Source: Shewanella electrodiphila
Lineage (GTDB): Bacteria; Pseudomonadota; Gammaproteobacteria; Enterobacterales; Shewanellaceae
Assembly (NCBI RefSeq): GCF_023283985.1
Contig: NZ_JAKIKU010000004.1
Location: forward strand, 372,001 to 436,000
DNA length: 64,000 nt
Reading direction: 5' to 3'
Made by a program: the position numbers and the translations under genes. Shown in pieces: positions 28,605 to 37,520 of this stretch. How positions within the stretch are numbered: the first letter of the stretch is position 1; every line of letters begins with the position of its first letter. Below the pieces are notes generated by a model that was given only the letters and a program-made list of their open reading frames with translations, did no database searches and had not been told where the DNA came from.

Positions 28605-29078
28605 GTGCAACCTTTTAACTCATTAATTTGGCGTGATTGTGACAATCTATACGCGACCAATCCAGTAAGCTACATCAGCGTACAAGACGACTACCAAGTT
28701 AATGTAAACCTACTATTGTTGGCCCAATACCTTGACCAACAGTGCCACTATTTACCATTAGCGCAGTGGGAAGTACTCGCCTCGACCATTGAAGACTGGG
28801 ATACTAAAGTTGTTACCCCATATCGTAAATTACGCCGCTTAGCTAAATCACATTTACAAGCAGGCGAATATCAACAAATGTTAGATATAGAGTTGATGAT
28901 GGAGCGCAAAACTCAGCAAATGTTGCTGAAGAAATTAAATCAGTTTGAGCAAAGCTCAATTAATGCTGACGCTACTTCCGATATTGCCTCTGATAAAAAA
29001 GACACCTATAACACCGAAAATTACTTGTGCTTATTTGGTATCGACGCAGATTATTTTACTCAATTACAAAGTGCTTAA
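28605..29078 (+). CDS. TIGR02444 / DUF2390 family protein
   Basis: A 157-residue soluble protein resembling the TIGR02444 family, which is usually next to yheS in Vibrio and Shewanella. The N-terminal half has VNVNLLLLAQYLDQQ and WDTKVVTPYRKLRRLAK, typical of the family. The function is unknown. It starts with GTG, with GGAGAAAG placed about 4 bases before it. Confidence 0.8.
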   Translation: MQPFNSLIWRDCDNLYATNPVSYISVQDDYQVNVNLLLLAQYLDQQCHYLPLAQWEVLASTIEDWDTKVVTPYRKLRRLAKSHLQAGEYQQMLDIELMMERKTQQMLLKKLNQFEQSSINADATSDIASDKKDTYNTENYLCLFGIDADYFTQLQSA

Positions 29079-29133
29079 AGCGAGCAGCGAATACCGATAT
29101 TATCAATATTCGCTGCACCACTTATACATCCGC

Positions 29134-29175
29134 TAAAGCAATACTATCTGCCGTTAAAGCAATACTATCAGCCGT
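29134..29175. repeat. 21-bp tandem repeat, two copies plus start of a third
   Basis: Unit beginning TAAAGCAATACTATC; the copies at 29134-29154 and 29155-29175 differ at one base, and TAAAA begins a third. It lies between the TIGR02444-type gene and the 3' end of arsJ, possibly at the junction of the inserted arsenic cassette. Confidence 0.8.
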
Positions 29176-29186
29176 TAAAACAAAGA

Positions 29187-30413
29187 TTATGAATGACTTT
29201 GTTGCGGTAAGCGTGTCGAAATGATTGCTGCTAACGCAATCATCACACTCGAAATCCACAAGCAGGCCTCAAGTCCGTATTGCTGAAATACCCAACCCGA
29301 TAACAAAGTGCCAATAAGCCTGCCCATCGCATTAGCCATATAATAGAAGCCAACATCTAAAGACACGCCATCTTTATCTGCGTAACTCACAATTAGATAG
29401 CTATGCATCGATGAGTTCACTGCAAACAATCCGCCGAAAACTAATAACCCGCCGATAAGCATAATATGACTATGCCAATCGAAAGTGAGAGCCAGTGCAA
29501 TCACTCCAGGAATAATAGCCAATACCGCAGCCCATAAGCAGGCACTTTTACCATCAGGGACCTTACCTTGTTTTTTGCCGGTAAAATGGGGCGCAAAGGA
29601 TTGAACACCACCATAAGCAATAACCCACAAGGCTAAAAAGCCCCCAACATACCAATGATCCCAGCCAAATTGACTGGCAAGAAAGACGGGCAATGCCACC
29701 ACAAACCATACATCTCTTGCTGCAAACAAAAACAGCCTTGCTGCAGATAAGTAGTTAATGGTACTGCTCTTAGAGAAAATCTCTGTAAACTTGGGCTTCG
29801 CAGTCGCTTTGCCTAACTGGCTTTTTAAGGTTAATACGCTAAATATCCACACCAGCAATAACGCGACTGCCATTATTAAGATTGCTGCCTGAAAACCAAA
29901 CACAGTCAGCAACGCGCCACCTAAGAAAAAACCCACACCTTTAAGGGCATTTTTAGAACCAGTAAGAATAGCAACCCATTGATATAATTTACCTTCAGCT
30001 CCAGCGGGAACCAATGTTTTAATGGCACTTTTGGCGCTCATTTTATTCAAGTCTTTAGCAATGCCAGATAATGCCTGCGCCGCCATTACCCACACCACAG
30101 TGAGCCATTCACTGGGTACCAGCAGCATAGACAGAGCAAACACTTGCAAGCCGAGGCCGATATTCATGGTGCGATTTAAACCCACTCTCGCACCAAGCCA
30201 ACCTCCGACAAGATTAGTCACAACACCAAAAATTTCGTAGAACAAAAACAGCATTGCAATTTCAATCGGGCTAAAACCTAAACCATGAAAATGCAGCACC
30301 ACCAGCATTCGCAGTGCACCATCGGTCAATGTAAATGCCCAATAGTTGCCAGTCACAATTAAGTACTGTTTTATCTCACTGGGCAAGTTTGCCAATTTTG
30401 TGAATAAAGACAT
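29187..30413 (-). CDS. arsJ: Organoarsenical efflux permease ArsJ (MFS)
   Basis: About 408 residues with 12 predicted membrane helices and the N-terminal family signature LVTGNYWAFTLTDGALRMLVVLHFHGLG. ArsJ exports 1-arseno-3-phosphoglycerate, made from arsenate by the adjacent GAPDH, giving arsenate resistance. A GTG at 30434 is in frame, but the ATG at 30413 has AGGG at good distance and gives the usual N terminus. It is the last gene of arsR-GAPDH-arsJ, 27 bp after the GAPDH stop. Confidence 0.93.
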   Translation of the reverse strand: MSLFTKLANLPSEIKQYLIVTGNYWAFTLTDGALRMLVVLHFHGLGFSPIEIAMLFLFYEIFGVVTNLVGGWLGARVGLNRTMNIGLGLQVFALSMLLVPSEWLTVVWVMAAQALSGIAKDLNKMSAKSAIKTLVPAGAEGKLYQWVAILTGSKNALKGVGFFLGGALLTVFGFQAAILIMAVALLLVWIFSVLTLKSQLGKATAKPKFTEIFSKSSTINYLSAARLFLFAARDVWFVVALPVFLASQFGWDHWYVGGFLALWVIAYGGVQSFAPHFTGKKQGKVPDGKSACLWAAVLAIIPGVIALALTFDWHSHIMLIGGLLVFGGLFAVNSSMHSYLIVSYADKDGVSLDVGFYYMANAMGRLIGTLLSGWVFQQYGLEACLWISSVMIALAAIISTRLPQQSHS

Positions 30414-30440
30414 CGGTATAACCCTATTAATCACATGTGA

Positions 30441-31457
30441 CTACACGTCAGCTTTATCTTGCAAGCCCACTAAACGCATTAATTCAGCAGTACGATTTGC
30501 GTAACCCCACTCGTTGTCATACCAAACATAAAGTTTAAGCTGAGTATTATTAACAACCATGGTTGATTGCGCATCGATAACCGCTGAGCGAGGGTCTGTT
30601 TTATAATCAATCGAGACTAACGGACGCTCTTCATAACCAAGCACCCCATCAAGCTCGCCTTCTGCAGCTTGTTTAAGCAATTGGTTCACTTCCGTTTCAG
30701 TGGTGCTGCGACTCAGTTCAAAAACACAATCTGTAATTGACGCATTTGCTAATGGCACACGAATCGCATGACCATTTAAGCGGCCTTTCAGCTCTGGGAA
30801 AATATGCGTAATTGCTGTTGCAGAGCCCGTGGTAGTAGGAATAAGGCTCATGCCACATGCTCTTGCACGGCGTAAATCCTTGTGGGGAGCATCAAGAATA
30901 GTTTGAGTATTCGTAATGTCATGAATCGTGGTCATTGAACCATGAACAATACCTAGTGACTCATGGATGACTTTAACCACAGGTGCTAAACAGTTAGTGG
31001 TGCAGGATGCTGCGGTAACAATTGGGTGAATTGATTTATCATAATCTTGATGATTCACGCCCATAACTACATTTAACACACCGTCTTCTTTCACTGGAGC
31101 CGTCACTACAACACGCTTTACACCTTGATCAAGGTAAGCTTGCAGCTTTGCTTTGGTCTTCATCACACCTGATGCTTCAATAACAACATCACAGTTTGAC
31201 CAATCAGTATCGGCAATAGCTTTATTGGCTGTGCAGACAATCTTATGACCATTAACTTCGATGGTATTATCATGCGCAACAGCTTCATGAGCCCAACGAC
31301 CATGAACTGAATCAAAATTGACTAAATGAGCCAGTGTGGCTGCATCACCAGCTGGATCGTTAATTTGAACAAATTCAACGTCAGCCCAATCGAATGCTGC
31401 ACGAAATGATAAACGTCCCATACGGCCAAAACCGTTAATTCCTACTTTAATTGTCAT
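30441..31457 (-). CDS. ArsJ-associated glyceraldehyde-3-phosphate dehydrogenase
   Basis: A 338-residue GAPDH with NAD-binding INGFGRMGR, catalytic SCTTNC (Cys about residue 152), a conserved His in [11 protein letters not shown] and [11 protein letters not shown] at the C terminus. In ars operons this enzyme uses arsenate in place of phosphate to form 1-arseno-3-phosphoglycerate, which ArsJ exports; this is known for other bacteria. It differs from housekeeping GapA in operon context, lying between arsR and arsJ. Ribosome site GAAAGG before the ATG. Confidence 0.93.
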   Translation of the reverse strand: MTIKVGINGFGRMGRLSFRAAFDWADVEFVQINDPAGDAATLAHLVNFDSVHGRWAHEAVAHDNTIEVNGHKIVCTANKAIADTDWSNCDVVIEASGVMKTKAKLQAYLDQGVKRVVVTAPVKEDGVLNVVMGVNHQDYDKSIHPIVTAASCTTNCLAPVVKVIHESLGIVHGSMTTIHDITNTQTILDAPHKDLRRARACGMSLIPTTTGSATAITHIFPELKGRLNGHAIRVPLANASITDCVFELSRSTTETEVNQLLKQAAEGELDGVLGYEERPLVSIDYKTDPRSAVIDAQSTMVVNNTQLKLYVWYDNEWGYANRTAELMRLVGLQDKADV

Positions 31458-31506
31458 AATCTAGCCTTTCGTATAATAAAATAAGTTAAATCAGTGTTTG
31501 AAATCA

Positions 31507-31845
31507 CTAACAACGATTACAGTTTGGTCTATTGACCATATCCGCTAAGCGCTTCAGATCAGCTTCAATGAATACGGTATTGCCTGATGCGGTTTGTGTA
31601 ATAACGGTTTGAGCCCATTGAGGTAATGCATCATTAAGTCGGTAGTAAACCCACTGACCTTGCCTTCTATCGGTTAACAAACCTTCTTTTCTAAGTTGAG
31701 CTAAATGGCGTGATATTTTTGGCTGACTATCATCTAGCGCAGCCATTAGCTCACAGACGCACAACTCCTGATTAAGTGAAATTAAAAGTAAACTCTTCAA
31801 TCGAGTTTCATCAGCTAAGCATTTAAAAAATATGCTGGGTTGCAT
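31507..31845 (-). CDS. arsR: ArsR-family arsenic-responsive repressor
   Basis: A 112-residue winged-helix repressor. The arsenic-binding motif ELCVCEL holds C29 and C31, followed by the recognition helix region DSQPKISRHLAQLRKEGLL; two further cysteines (C109, C112) end the protein and could add a thiolate. It should repress its own operon and release DNA on binding arsenite. Ribosome site GAGG before the ATG. First gene of the ars operon. Confidence 0.93.
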   Translation of the reverse strand: MQPSIFFKCLADETRLKSLLLISLNQELCVCELMAALDDSQPKISRHLAQLRKEGLLTDRRQGQWVYYRLNDALPQWAQTVITQTASGNTVFIEADLKRLADMVNRPNCNRC

Positions 31846-31934
31846 AGTTAACCTCTATCATCTTGGTTTGTATTCAAGGTAAATAACCAAGAAAAGTATC
31901 AAAGTTCAAAATCGTTATAGATAATGCAGCAAGG

Positions 31935-31976
31935 ATATGCGTAAAAACAGATATATGCAAATTCATATATATGCAA
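31935..31976 (-). promoter_or_regulatory. Candidate ArsR operator/promoter
   Basis: Three ATATGC elements, two of them as ATATATGCAA, and the palindrome ATATATG-N6-CATATAT at 31951-31970, about 90-130 bp upstream of arsR. TTGCAT sequences on the minus strand could act as -35 elements. Repetition and position suggest regulator binding; not compared with proven sites. Confidence 0.5.
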
Positions 31977-32035
31977 AATGAAATGTTTAATAAAAATGTC
32001 TTATTACTGAACATATTTTGACAAGGGGTAGCAAC

Positions 32036-32063
32036 AAAAAACCGACTGGTTACAGTCGGTTTT
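32036..32063 (-). terminator. Terminator of the GMC oxidoreductase operon
   Basis: Stem AAAACCGACTG / CAGTCGGTTTT with a 4-nt loop and A/T flanks, downstream of the GMC gene. Confidence 0.88.
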
Positions 32064-32149
32064 ATTGATTAAGCCTTCATATCATCAGTCTTTTAATCTG
32101 ACTTTAGCGATTTATACTAAAAAGGTATTTATCCCAAATTAAGTGTCAT

Positions 32150-33739
32150 TTATGTTTTGGCCGTTAAACGTTCAGCGAGTAACGTAGCATTTCGCGCCAC
32201 TATGCCATAAATGGATAGTTGTGGATTAGCCCCTAAACTTGTTGGGAACATCGAGCCATCCATGACTGATAAGTTTTCAAAATAATGGGATTGCCCTTCA
32301 CTGTTAATCATAGATAATGTTTTATCATCACCCATAGCACAGCCTCCCATAACATGTGCAGACGCAACAATCGTCTTGAGCAAACCGATATCCATAGTGG
32401 CTATGGTTTCCTTGGCTTGCGCCCAATTAAGCTGCATACCAATACCATCATTAATCGGTAATACTTTTTTAGCTCCTGCAGCAAACTGTAATTCAGCCAT
32501 GGTCGCAAAGGCACGTCTTGCGGTATCCCAAAAAGGTTGTTCCAGTGGATAATCGAGCGCAAATCCTTTGTCAGTCAGCCTAACTTGACCACCGGGGCTT
32601 TGGTCAGAATAACCATCTCTTACAAGTGCTATCATCACTTGTAAGTTATTAAAGTGAGTCATAAGCTCTGCATGACTGCGACCATAACCAATCGTCTTAG
32701 ATGCTATTAAAATCGGGTGAATTGGAGGCACTTCAAGTTTATAGCCCATTTCACCCGCTGCGCCATCTCGCCAAACAAATTCATCGGAATAGATAGATTG
32801 TGGTGCGCCGCTGTGACCATCAATTTGTTTATCAAAAAGACTGCCAGATAACAGCGTTGGATGTAAAAATGTTTTACCTAATAACTTATGTGGATCAGGG
32901 GTTTTAGCCCGCATTAAAATAGTCGGAGTGTGTATTGCCCCAGCGCTTAAAATATAATGCTTAGCGCTAAAAGTCAGCGTTGCTGCACTTGAACTGCCCG
33001 ATTGCGCTTTAGCAGACAAGCCTTCAACTTTGTCCCCTTTATGCTTTAAATCAATAACTTTAGCATTTGAGATTAAGGTTGCGCCTTGCTCTAGCGCACT
33101 GGGAATTGTGGTCACTAGCATCGACTGCTTAGCATTTACTGGGCAACCCATTCCACAATAACCCGTGTTCCAGCAACCTTTCACATTGCGTTTGATAACA
33201 GTGTATTCCCAGCCGAGCTTTTCACAGCCTTCTTTCAAAGCCGCGTTATTCAAATTAGGCTGAAATTGCCATTCACTGATATTCAATCTGGCTTCCATTT
33301 TCTCAAACCAAGGTTGCAGGGATTCAGTGGATAAGCCTGTGACAGATTTTTCTTTTTCCCAAAAAGCTAACGCGTTATCAGGCGTTCGAATTGAAGTGGT
33401 CCAATTAACCGTCGTCGAGCCGCCAACGCTTCGACCTTGAAAAATTCCAATACCTTTATCAGAGGTTTTCATCGCCGCAGCTTGTTGGTATAAATCAGGA
33501 TAGGCGGTGCGTTCCTCCATATTGAAGTCACTTGATGACTTTAAAGGGCCACCTTCTACCATAATCACACTAAGACCTGCTTGTGCCAGGATTTCAGCAG
33601 CTGTGCCGCCTCCAGCACCTGTGCCTACAATGACCACATCAGCTTCAAAGTGTTGATTTTCTGTCAATTGATTAGCATCAATATGCTGCCAACCAGCAGC
33701 TAAGCCAGTGGTAATCGGATCAATGATATTTGCAGCCAT
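32150..33739 (-). CDS. GMC-family FAD dehydrogenase with Fe-S-type cysteine motif
   Basis: A 529-residue flavoprotein: FAD-binding VVIVGTGAGGGTAAEIL near residue 35, GRSVGGSTTVNW, a C-terminal GMC domain with SAHVMGGCAMG (catalytic His region) and NPQLSIYG. Cysteines C189, C195 and C199 (CWNTGYCGMGC) have C-x5-C-x3-C spacing, the same as the 3Fe-4S ligands described for the catalytic subunit of bacterial FAD-glucose dehydrogenase. It probably oxidises a sugar or alcohol in the periplasm after export with its Tat-carrying partner, encoded 44 bp upstream. The substrate is unknown. No cytochrome subunit is adjacent. Confidence 0.88.
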   Translation of the reverse strand: MAANIIDPITTGLAAGWQHIDANQLTENQHFEADVVIVGTGAGGGTAAEILAQAGLSVIMVEGGPLKSSSDFNMEERTAYPDLYQQAAAMKTSDKGIGIFQGRSVGGSTTVNWTTSIRTPDNALAFWEKEKSVTGLSTESLQPWFEKMEARLNISEWQFQPNLNNAALKEGCEKLGWEYTVIKRNVKGCWNTGYCGMGCPVNAKQSMLVTTIPSALEQGATLISNAKVIDLKHKGDKVEGLSAKAQSGSSSAATLTFSAKHYILSAGAIHTPTILMRAKTPDPHKLLGKTFLHPTLLSGSLFDKQIDGHSGAPQSIYSDEFVWRDGAAGEMGYKLEVPPIHPILIASKTIGYGRSHAELMTHFNNLQVMIALVRDGYSDQSPGGQVRLTDKGFALDYPLEQPFWDTARRAFATMAELQFAAGAKKVLPINDGIGMQLNWAQAKETIATMDIGLLKTIVASAHVMGGCAMGDDKTLSMINSEGQSHYFENLSVMDGSMFPTSLGANPQLSIYGIVARNATLLAERLTAKT

Positions 33740-33783
33740 TTGTTACTCCAGAATTCATGTTAATTAGTGAAAATACAAACAGC

Positions 33784-34284
33784 TTAGGCATCCAAAAATG
33801 TAGGTTTAGCGTAGTGCAGACGTCCCCAATGTTCTGGGCAAGCGTAATAGCTAGAGATGATGAGTTCACGCAGCCCAATATAAGCAGTCTGCATCATCTC
33901 AAGAAAGTGATGGCGCCAATGCTCCAACATTTCATTCAGTTGTTCAGGCGATCTAAGCACCAATGGCGTAATGCTGCTGGTGAGAATAAGCAGGCCAAAT
34001 CTTGATTCCAGCATGGTCAGTAACTGGGTTAATTCTTGCTTTTGATCTTCAGGCAATACACTGATTGTTTGGTTAATGGCAATAATGGTCCGATTTAAAA
34101 AAGCATCACGATAGTTGGCAACTTCTGGTAATGCGCCATCCATAAATATCGGAATAAGCACACTGAATAATAAGCGATGTGTGTCATCTGGGTTATCGTT
34201 TACTTCAGGCGTATACAAACTCACACCTAAAGCGAGCGCAGCTGTTCCTGTAAACGCCCCAGTTAAAAAGGTTCTTCTTTTCAT
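33784..34284 (-). CDS. Tat-exported small subunit of a GMC dehydrogenase (gluconate 2-DH subunit 3-like)
   Basis: A 166-residue protein beginning MKRRTFLTGAFTGTAALALG, a twin-arginine signal with RRTFL. The remainder is helical with FSVLIPIFMDGALP and resembles the gluconate 2-dehydrogenase subunit 3 / FAD-GDH gamma family, which carries the cofactor-loaded catalytic subunit through Tat. An upstream in-frame ATG at 34374 exists, but the ATG at 34284 has a GGGATAAC ribosome site and starts the Tat signal directly. It is co-transcribed with the GMC gene. Confidence 0.85.
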   Translation of the reverse strand: MKRRTFLTGAFTGTAALALGVSLYTPEVNDNPDDTHRLLFSVLIPIFMDGALPEVANYRDAFLNRTIIAINQTISVLPEDQKQELTQLLTMLESRFGLLILTSSITPLVLRSPEQLNEMLEHWRHHFLEMMQTAYIGLRELIISSYYACPEHWGRLHYAKPTFLDA

Positions 34285-34450
34285 TGTTATCCCTTTTCTA
34301 TTGCCTACTTCTGTACGAAAGCACGGCCACAAATCAAACACTCCCAAGTGCCACATTTGTTGCCACAAAAGCATCTATGCTAAAGTGAACTCAATCAACA
34401 TTTAAACATACGTTTGAATATTAACAAACCATTGCACATAAAATACCCAT

Positions 34451-35413
34451 ATGAAAAAGACTTTTTCACCACCATGGTGGGCTGTAAGTGCCCATATTCA
34501 AACGATTTTACCCGTATTTTTCAAAGTGGACAAACCAGAAGTTTTAAGACAACGCCAAGAACTATCAGATGGTGATTTCGTTGATTTAGACTGGGTGGGT
34601 GAAGCGGTAAATGGCCAACCTATTTTAGTCATTTTGCATGGTTTAGAAGGCAGCAGTGATTCTCACTATGTGCGTCGCATGCTTCAAGCAGCAAAAGAAC
34701 AAGGTTTATGTGCCGTGGTACATCATCACCGTAGCTGCTCTGGCGAACCAAACCGCCTAGCACGCAGTTATCACAGTGGTGATACTCAAGATATTCACTT
34801 CACCCTCACTCAGTTAAACCAACAGTTTCCTGACTCAGCGTTATACGCTGTAGGCTATAGCTTAGGGGGTAATGTACTGGCGAAATATCAAGGCGAACAA
34901 GGTAGTGATAGTTTGCTAGACAAAACCATCATTGTTTCAGCGCCGTTATGTTTGGCCGCTTGTGCAAAAAAATTAGAAAGTGGCTTTTCTACGGTATATC
35001 AACAGCATTTAATTAAGCAGTTACAAGACAAAATGCAGGCAAAAGTTGCTGAAGCGCACTTGAGCACTGATATGCCAGTGACCGCGAAAGAAATTGCCGA
35101 ATTAACAACATTCCATCTATTTGATGATAGAGTCACCGCCCCGCTACATGGCTTCAGCGATGTATATGATTACTATAATCGAGCGAGTGGTAAACCATTT
35201 TTAAAACAGGTACAAAAATCGACTTTAGTCATTCATGCTCAAGATGATCCCTTTATGACAGATGCAGTGATCCCATCCAATGAAGAATTGTCTGATCATG
35301 TCGAGTACGAACTACATCAAAACGGTGGTCATGTCGGCTTTATCTCTGGCGGTGTACCTTGGAAACCGACTTTTTATTTAGAGTCTCGCATCATCCAATT
35401 TATTAAAGGCTAA
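34451..35413 (+). CDS. yheT: YheT family alpha/beta hydrolase
   Basis: A 320-residue cytosolic hydrolase of the YheT/ABHD family: LHGLEGSSDSHY (oxyanion region), nucleophile in VGYSLGGNVLAK, Asp in VIHAQDDPFM and His in NGGHVGFISGG, so the catalytic triad is complete. The substrate is unknown; relatives are called putative esterases. yheU follows after 3 bp. In E. coli yheT is next to yheS; here the arsenic and GMC cassettes intervene. Confidence 0.93.
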   Translation: MKKTFSPPWWAVSAHIQTILPVFFKVDKPEVLRQRQELSDGDFVDLDWVGEAVNGQPILVILHGLEGSSDSHYVRRMLQAAKEQGLCAVVHHHRSCSGEPNRLARSYHSGDTQDIHFTLTQLNQQFPDSALYAVGYSLGGNVLAKYQGEQGSDSLLDKTIIVSAPLCLAACAKKLESGFSTVYQQHLIKQLQDKMQAKVAEAHLSTDMPVTAKEIAELTTFHLFDDRVTAPLHGFSDVYDYYNRASGKPFLKQVQKSTLVIHAQDDPFMTDAVIPSNEELSDHVEYELHQNGGHVGFISGGVPWKPTFYLESRIIQFIKG

Positions 35414-35416
35414 TTC

Positions 35417-35665
35417 ATGCTAATCCCTTACGAGGCGTTATTACAACTGCCGCAAGAAACACTTAATAACTTGATTAAAGAGTATTTATTAACTCAAGTT
35501 GAAGATGGATCTTTTGGTCAACTTGATGATCAACAAATTGCTGCAGCCATTGAAAAGTGTAAGCACTCTCTTAAGCTAGGCGAGCTCAAAGTAGAATTTA
35601 GCGAAGAAGATGAATCAATCGCTATAAGGCATAAAGATCAAATCATTTACCCAACTGCTGAGTAG
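35417..35665 (+). CDS. yheU: YheU family protein
   Basis: An 82-residue protein with MLIPYEALLQLPQETLNNLI at its start, as in E. coli YheU, and an acidic C-terminal half. The function is unknown. It begins 3 bp after yheT stops, so the two form one transcript. Confidence 0.9.
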   Translation: MLIPYEALLQLPQETLNNLIKEYLLTQVEDGSFGQLDDQQIAAAIEKCKHSLKLGELKVEFSEEDESIAIRHKDQIIYPTAE

Positions 35666-35826
35666 GATTAACATTGCAGCATTGACCTCAATCGATTCAG
35701 CCCGTATAAATAGAGTCTGTTTTTCTTCAAGTTTAATCATGAAAGTGTTAACGATGAGCAGAACGATAAAACACTGAACTGTCTCAGTTATTTAGCTAAT
35801 TTTCACGTTTGATCTAGGTAGGATAA

Positions 35827-36702
35827 ATGTCAACAAAACATCCCATTATTGCTGTTACTGGCTCTTCAGGAGCTGGCACAACAACAACGACAACGGCATT
35901 TACTCATATCTTCCGTCAACTGGGCATCAATGCAGCTTTTATTGAAGGTGATAGTTTTCATAACTTTACCCGTGCAGAAATGGAAGTGTTAATCCGCAAG
36001 TCTCAAGCTGAAAATCGCAATCTTAGTTATTTTGGCCCTGAAGCAAATAACTTCGTCAAACTCGAAGAGTGCTTCCAAAGCTATTCAGATACAGGCCAAG
36101 GCCAAACCCGCAGTTATTTACACACTTTTGATGAAGCAGTGCCATTTAACCAAATGCCAGGCACATTCACTCAGTGGCACCCTCTTCCTGAAAATACCGA
36201 TATGCTGTATTACGAAGGGTTGCATGGTGGTGTTGTTACCGAAGATGCCAATGTCGCTAAGCATGTAGACTTATTGATTGGCATGGTGCCGATTGTCAAT
36301 TTAGAGTGGATCCAAAAGATCATTCGAGATACATCAGATAGGGGTCATAGCCGTGAAAAAGTCATGGGTTCAATCGTTCGCAGTATGGATGATTACATCA
36401 AACATATGACGCCACAATTCTCGCGCACTCATATTAACTTTCAACGGGTGCCGACTGTAGACACCTCTAACCCATTTAGCGCCAAAGATATTCCCAGCCT
36501 AGATGAAAGCTTTGTGGTGATTAGGTTCCGCGATATTAACAATGTCGACTTCCCTTATTATCTCAGCATGATTGATGGCTCATTTATGTCTCGAGTCAAT
36601 ACCTTAGTGGTACCGGGTGGTAAAATGTCATTAGCAATGGAGTTAATTCTAACCCCATTGATCAAAGAGTTAATGCATAAGAAAGCCGCAGAAAACGCTT
36701 AA
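35827..36702 (+). CDS. prkB: Phosphoribulokinase-like protein PrkB
   Basis: A 291-residue P-loop kinase (TGSSGAGTTTTTTAF) with FIEGDSFHNFTR and YYEGLHGGVV, as in E. coli PrkB and photosynthetic phosphoribulokinases. The physiological substrate in non-autotrophs is unknown; there is no RuBisCO gene in the window. It keeps the yheU-prkB-crp order of enterobacteria. Confidence 0.93.
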   Translation: MSTKHPIIAVTGSSGAGTTTTTTAFTHIFRQLGINAAFIEGDSFHNFTRAEMEVLIRKSQAENRNLSYFGPEANNFVKLEECFQSYSDTGQGQTRSYLHTFDEAVPFNQMPGTFTQWHPLPENTDMLYYEGLHGGVVTEDANVAKHVDLLIGMVPIVNLEWIQKIIRDTSDRGHSREKVMGSIVRSMDDYIKHMTPQFSRTHINFQRVPTVDTSNPFSAKDIPSLDESFVVIRFRDINNVDFPYYLSMIDGSFMSRVNTLVVPGGKMSLAMELILTPLIKELMHKKAAENA

Positions 36703-36907
36703 TACTGAGTCACATTCTTACTAAATGAACGATTATTACTTATGGTTGTTTAAGCTTGTTTTAAGCCATAGGTATTATCATCTCCACTATCGGGATTTCA
36801 GGCGAAAGAACGATAGTTGATGTGCTCATGGGTGTTAATTCCCCCATCTTTATCTGTTAGCGCACTTGGGCATATCAGCAAACCTACTTTTAGCACGCTC
36901 TTCTTCG

Positions 36908-37327
36908 TTAGTTTAATGACACTAGCAAGATTTTGATTTCAGCCCGCACGCTGTCCACTTGTTCAATAATTTGATTCGCTGCTGCTTCATTTTCAGGCAT
37001 ATTCTGCCATTGAGTCGTCCATACTTGTGTTAATTGCTGCGACTGCTCAATTACAGGCTTACCGGTTAAACTACTCAAATCTTCTATCAGTCCAACTTTT
37101 ACCCAGCCAACTCTTGGGTTGCCAAGCTTTAAGTCTTGATCATAATAAGCGGCATAAACCAATTGCTGCAATTGTGCTAACTCAAGTAACATTTCAAAAC
37201 TCGCGGTTCTCACATTACTATTGTGTTCAGTTATTTCCATTCGCCAAACATTGTATGAAAAACCCATCAACGAAAATAATAAGCTAAAAATGACTGTTAA
37301 CTGATACCACTTCAATTGTTGATTCAT
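36908..37327 (-). CDS. Uncharacterised single-span membrane protein
   Basis: A 139-residue protein with an N-terminal membrane helix (YQLTVIFSLLFSLMGFSYNVW) and a helical domain of about 110 residues probably facing the periplasm. I recognise no domain. The TTG at 37330 directly precedes the ATG at 37327, which has GAGGTGATTTG before it and is the likely start. A 20-bp perfect inverted repeat lies 44-97 bp upstream. Confidence 0.6.
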   Translation of the reverse strand: MNQQLKWYQLTVIFSLLFSLMGFSYNVWRMEITEHNSNVRTASFEMLLELAQLQQLVYAAYYDQDLKLGNPRVGWVKVGLIEDLSSLTGKPVIEQSQQLTQVWTTQWQNMPENEAAANQIIEQVDSVRAEIKILLVSLN

Positions 37328-37370
37328 CAAATCACCTCAAAGCTAAATAAAACACCAAAACAAAGCCACC

Positions 37371-37424
37371 ATGCCTATGCTTGAATGATTAAAAACTCGA
37401 TTTCAATCATTCAAGCATAGGCAT
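37371..37424. repeat. Perfect 20-bp inverted repeat
   Basis: ATGCCTATGCTTGAATGATT at 37371-37390 and its exact reverse complement at 37405-37424, with a 14-nt spacer. There is no adjacent T tract. It lies in the leader of the small membrane-protein gene. Confidence 0.85.
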
Positions 37425-37476
37425 TAATAGTTCTTACAGAGAGATGGAATAGAAAATCTTTGAAGTAAAAACAAAA

Positions 37477-37500
37477 AAACGGCCAACAGGCCGTTTAAGA
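37477..37500 (-). terminator. Terminator of the Sel1-repeat gene
   Basis: AAACGGCC / GGCCGTTT with a 4-nt loop and a T run on the minus strand. Confidence 0.85.
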
Positions 37501-37520
37501 TAGAAAGGTTTGCGTGACAC

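Larger units (their letters stand above)
31846..32149. promoter_or_regulatory. Upstream region of the ars operon
   Basis: About 300 bp without a gene. It holds the candidate ArsR operator (31935-31976) and the terminator of the GMC operon (32036-32063). Nothing else was recognised. Confidence 0.5.

Noticed and set aside
33730..34005. 91-codon plus-strand frame
   Set aside because: Antisense to the Tat small subunit of the GMC pair, with no family resemblance.
35827..36702. Autotrophic Calvin-cycle phosphoribulokinase
   Set aside because: The gene sits in the yheU-crp context of non-autotrophs and no RuBisCO or other cycle genes accompany it; kept as PrkB of unknown substrate.
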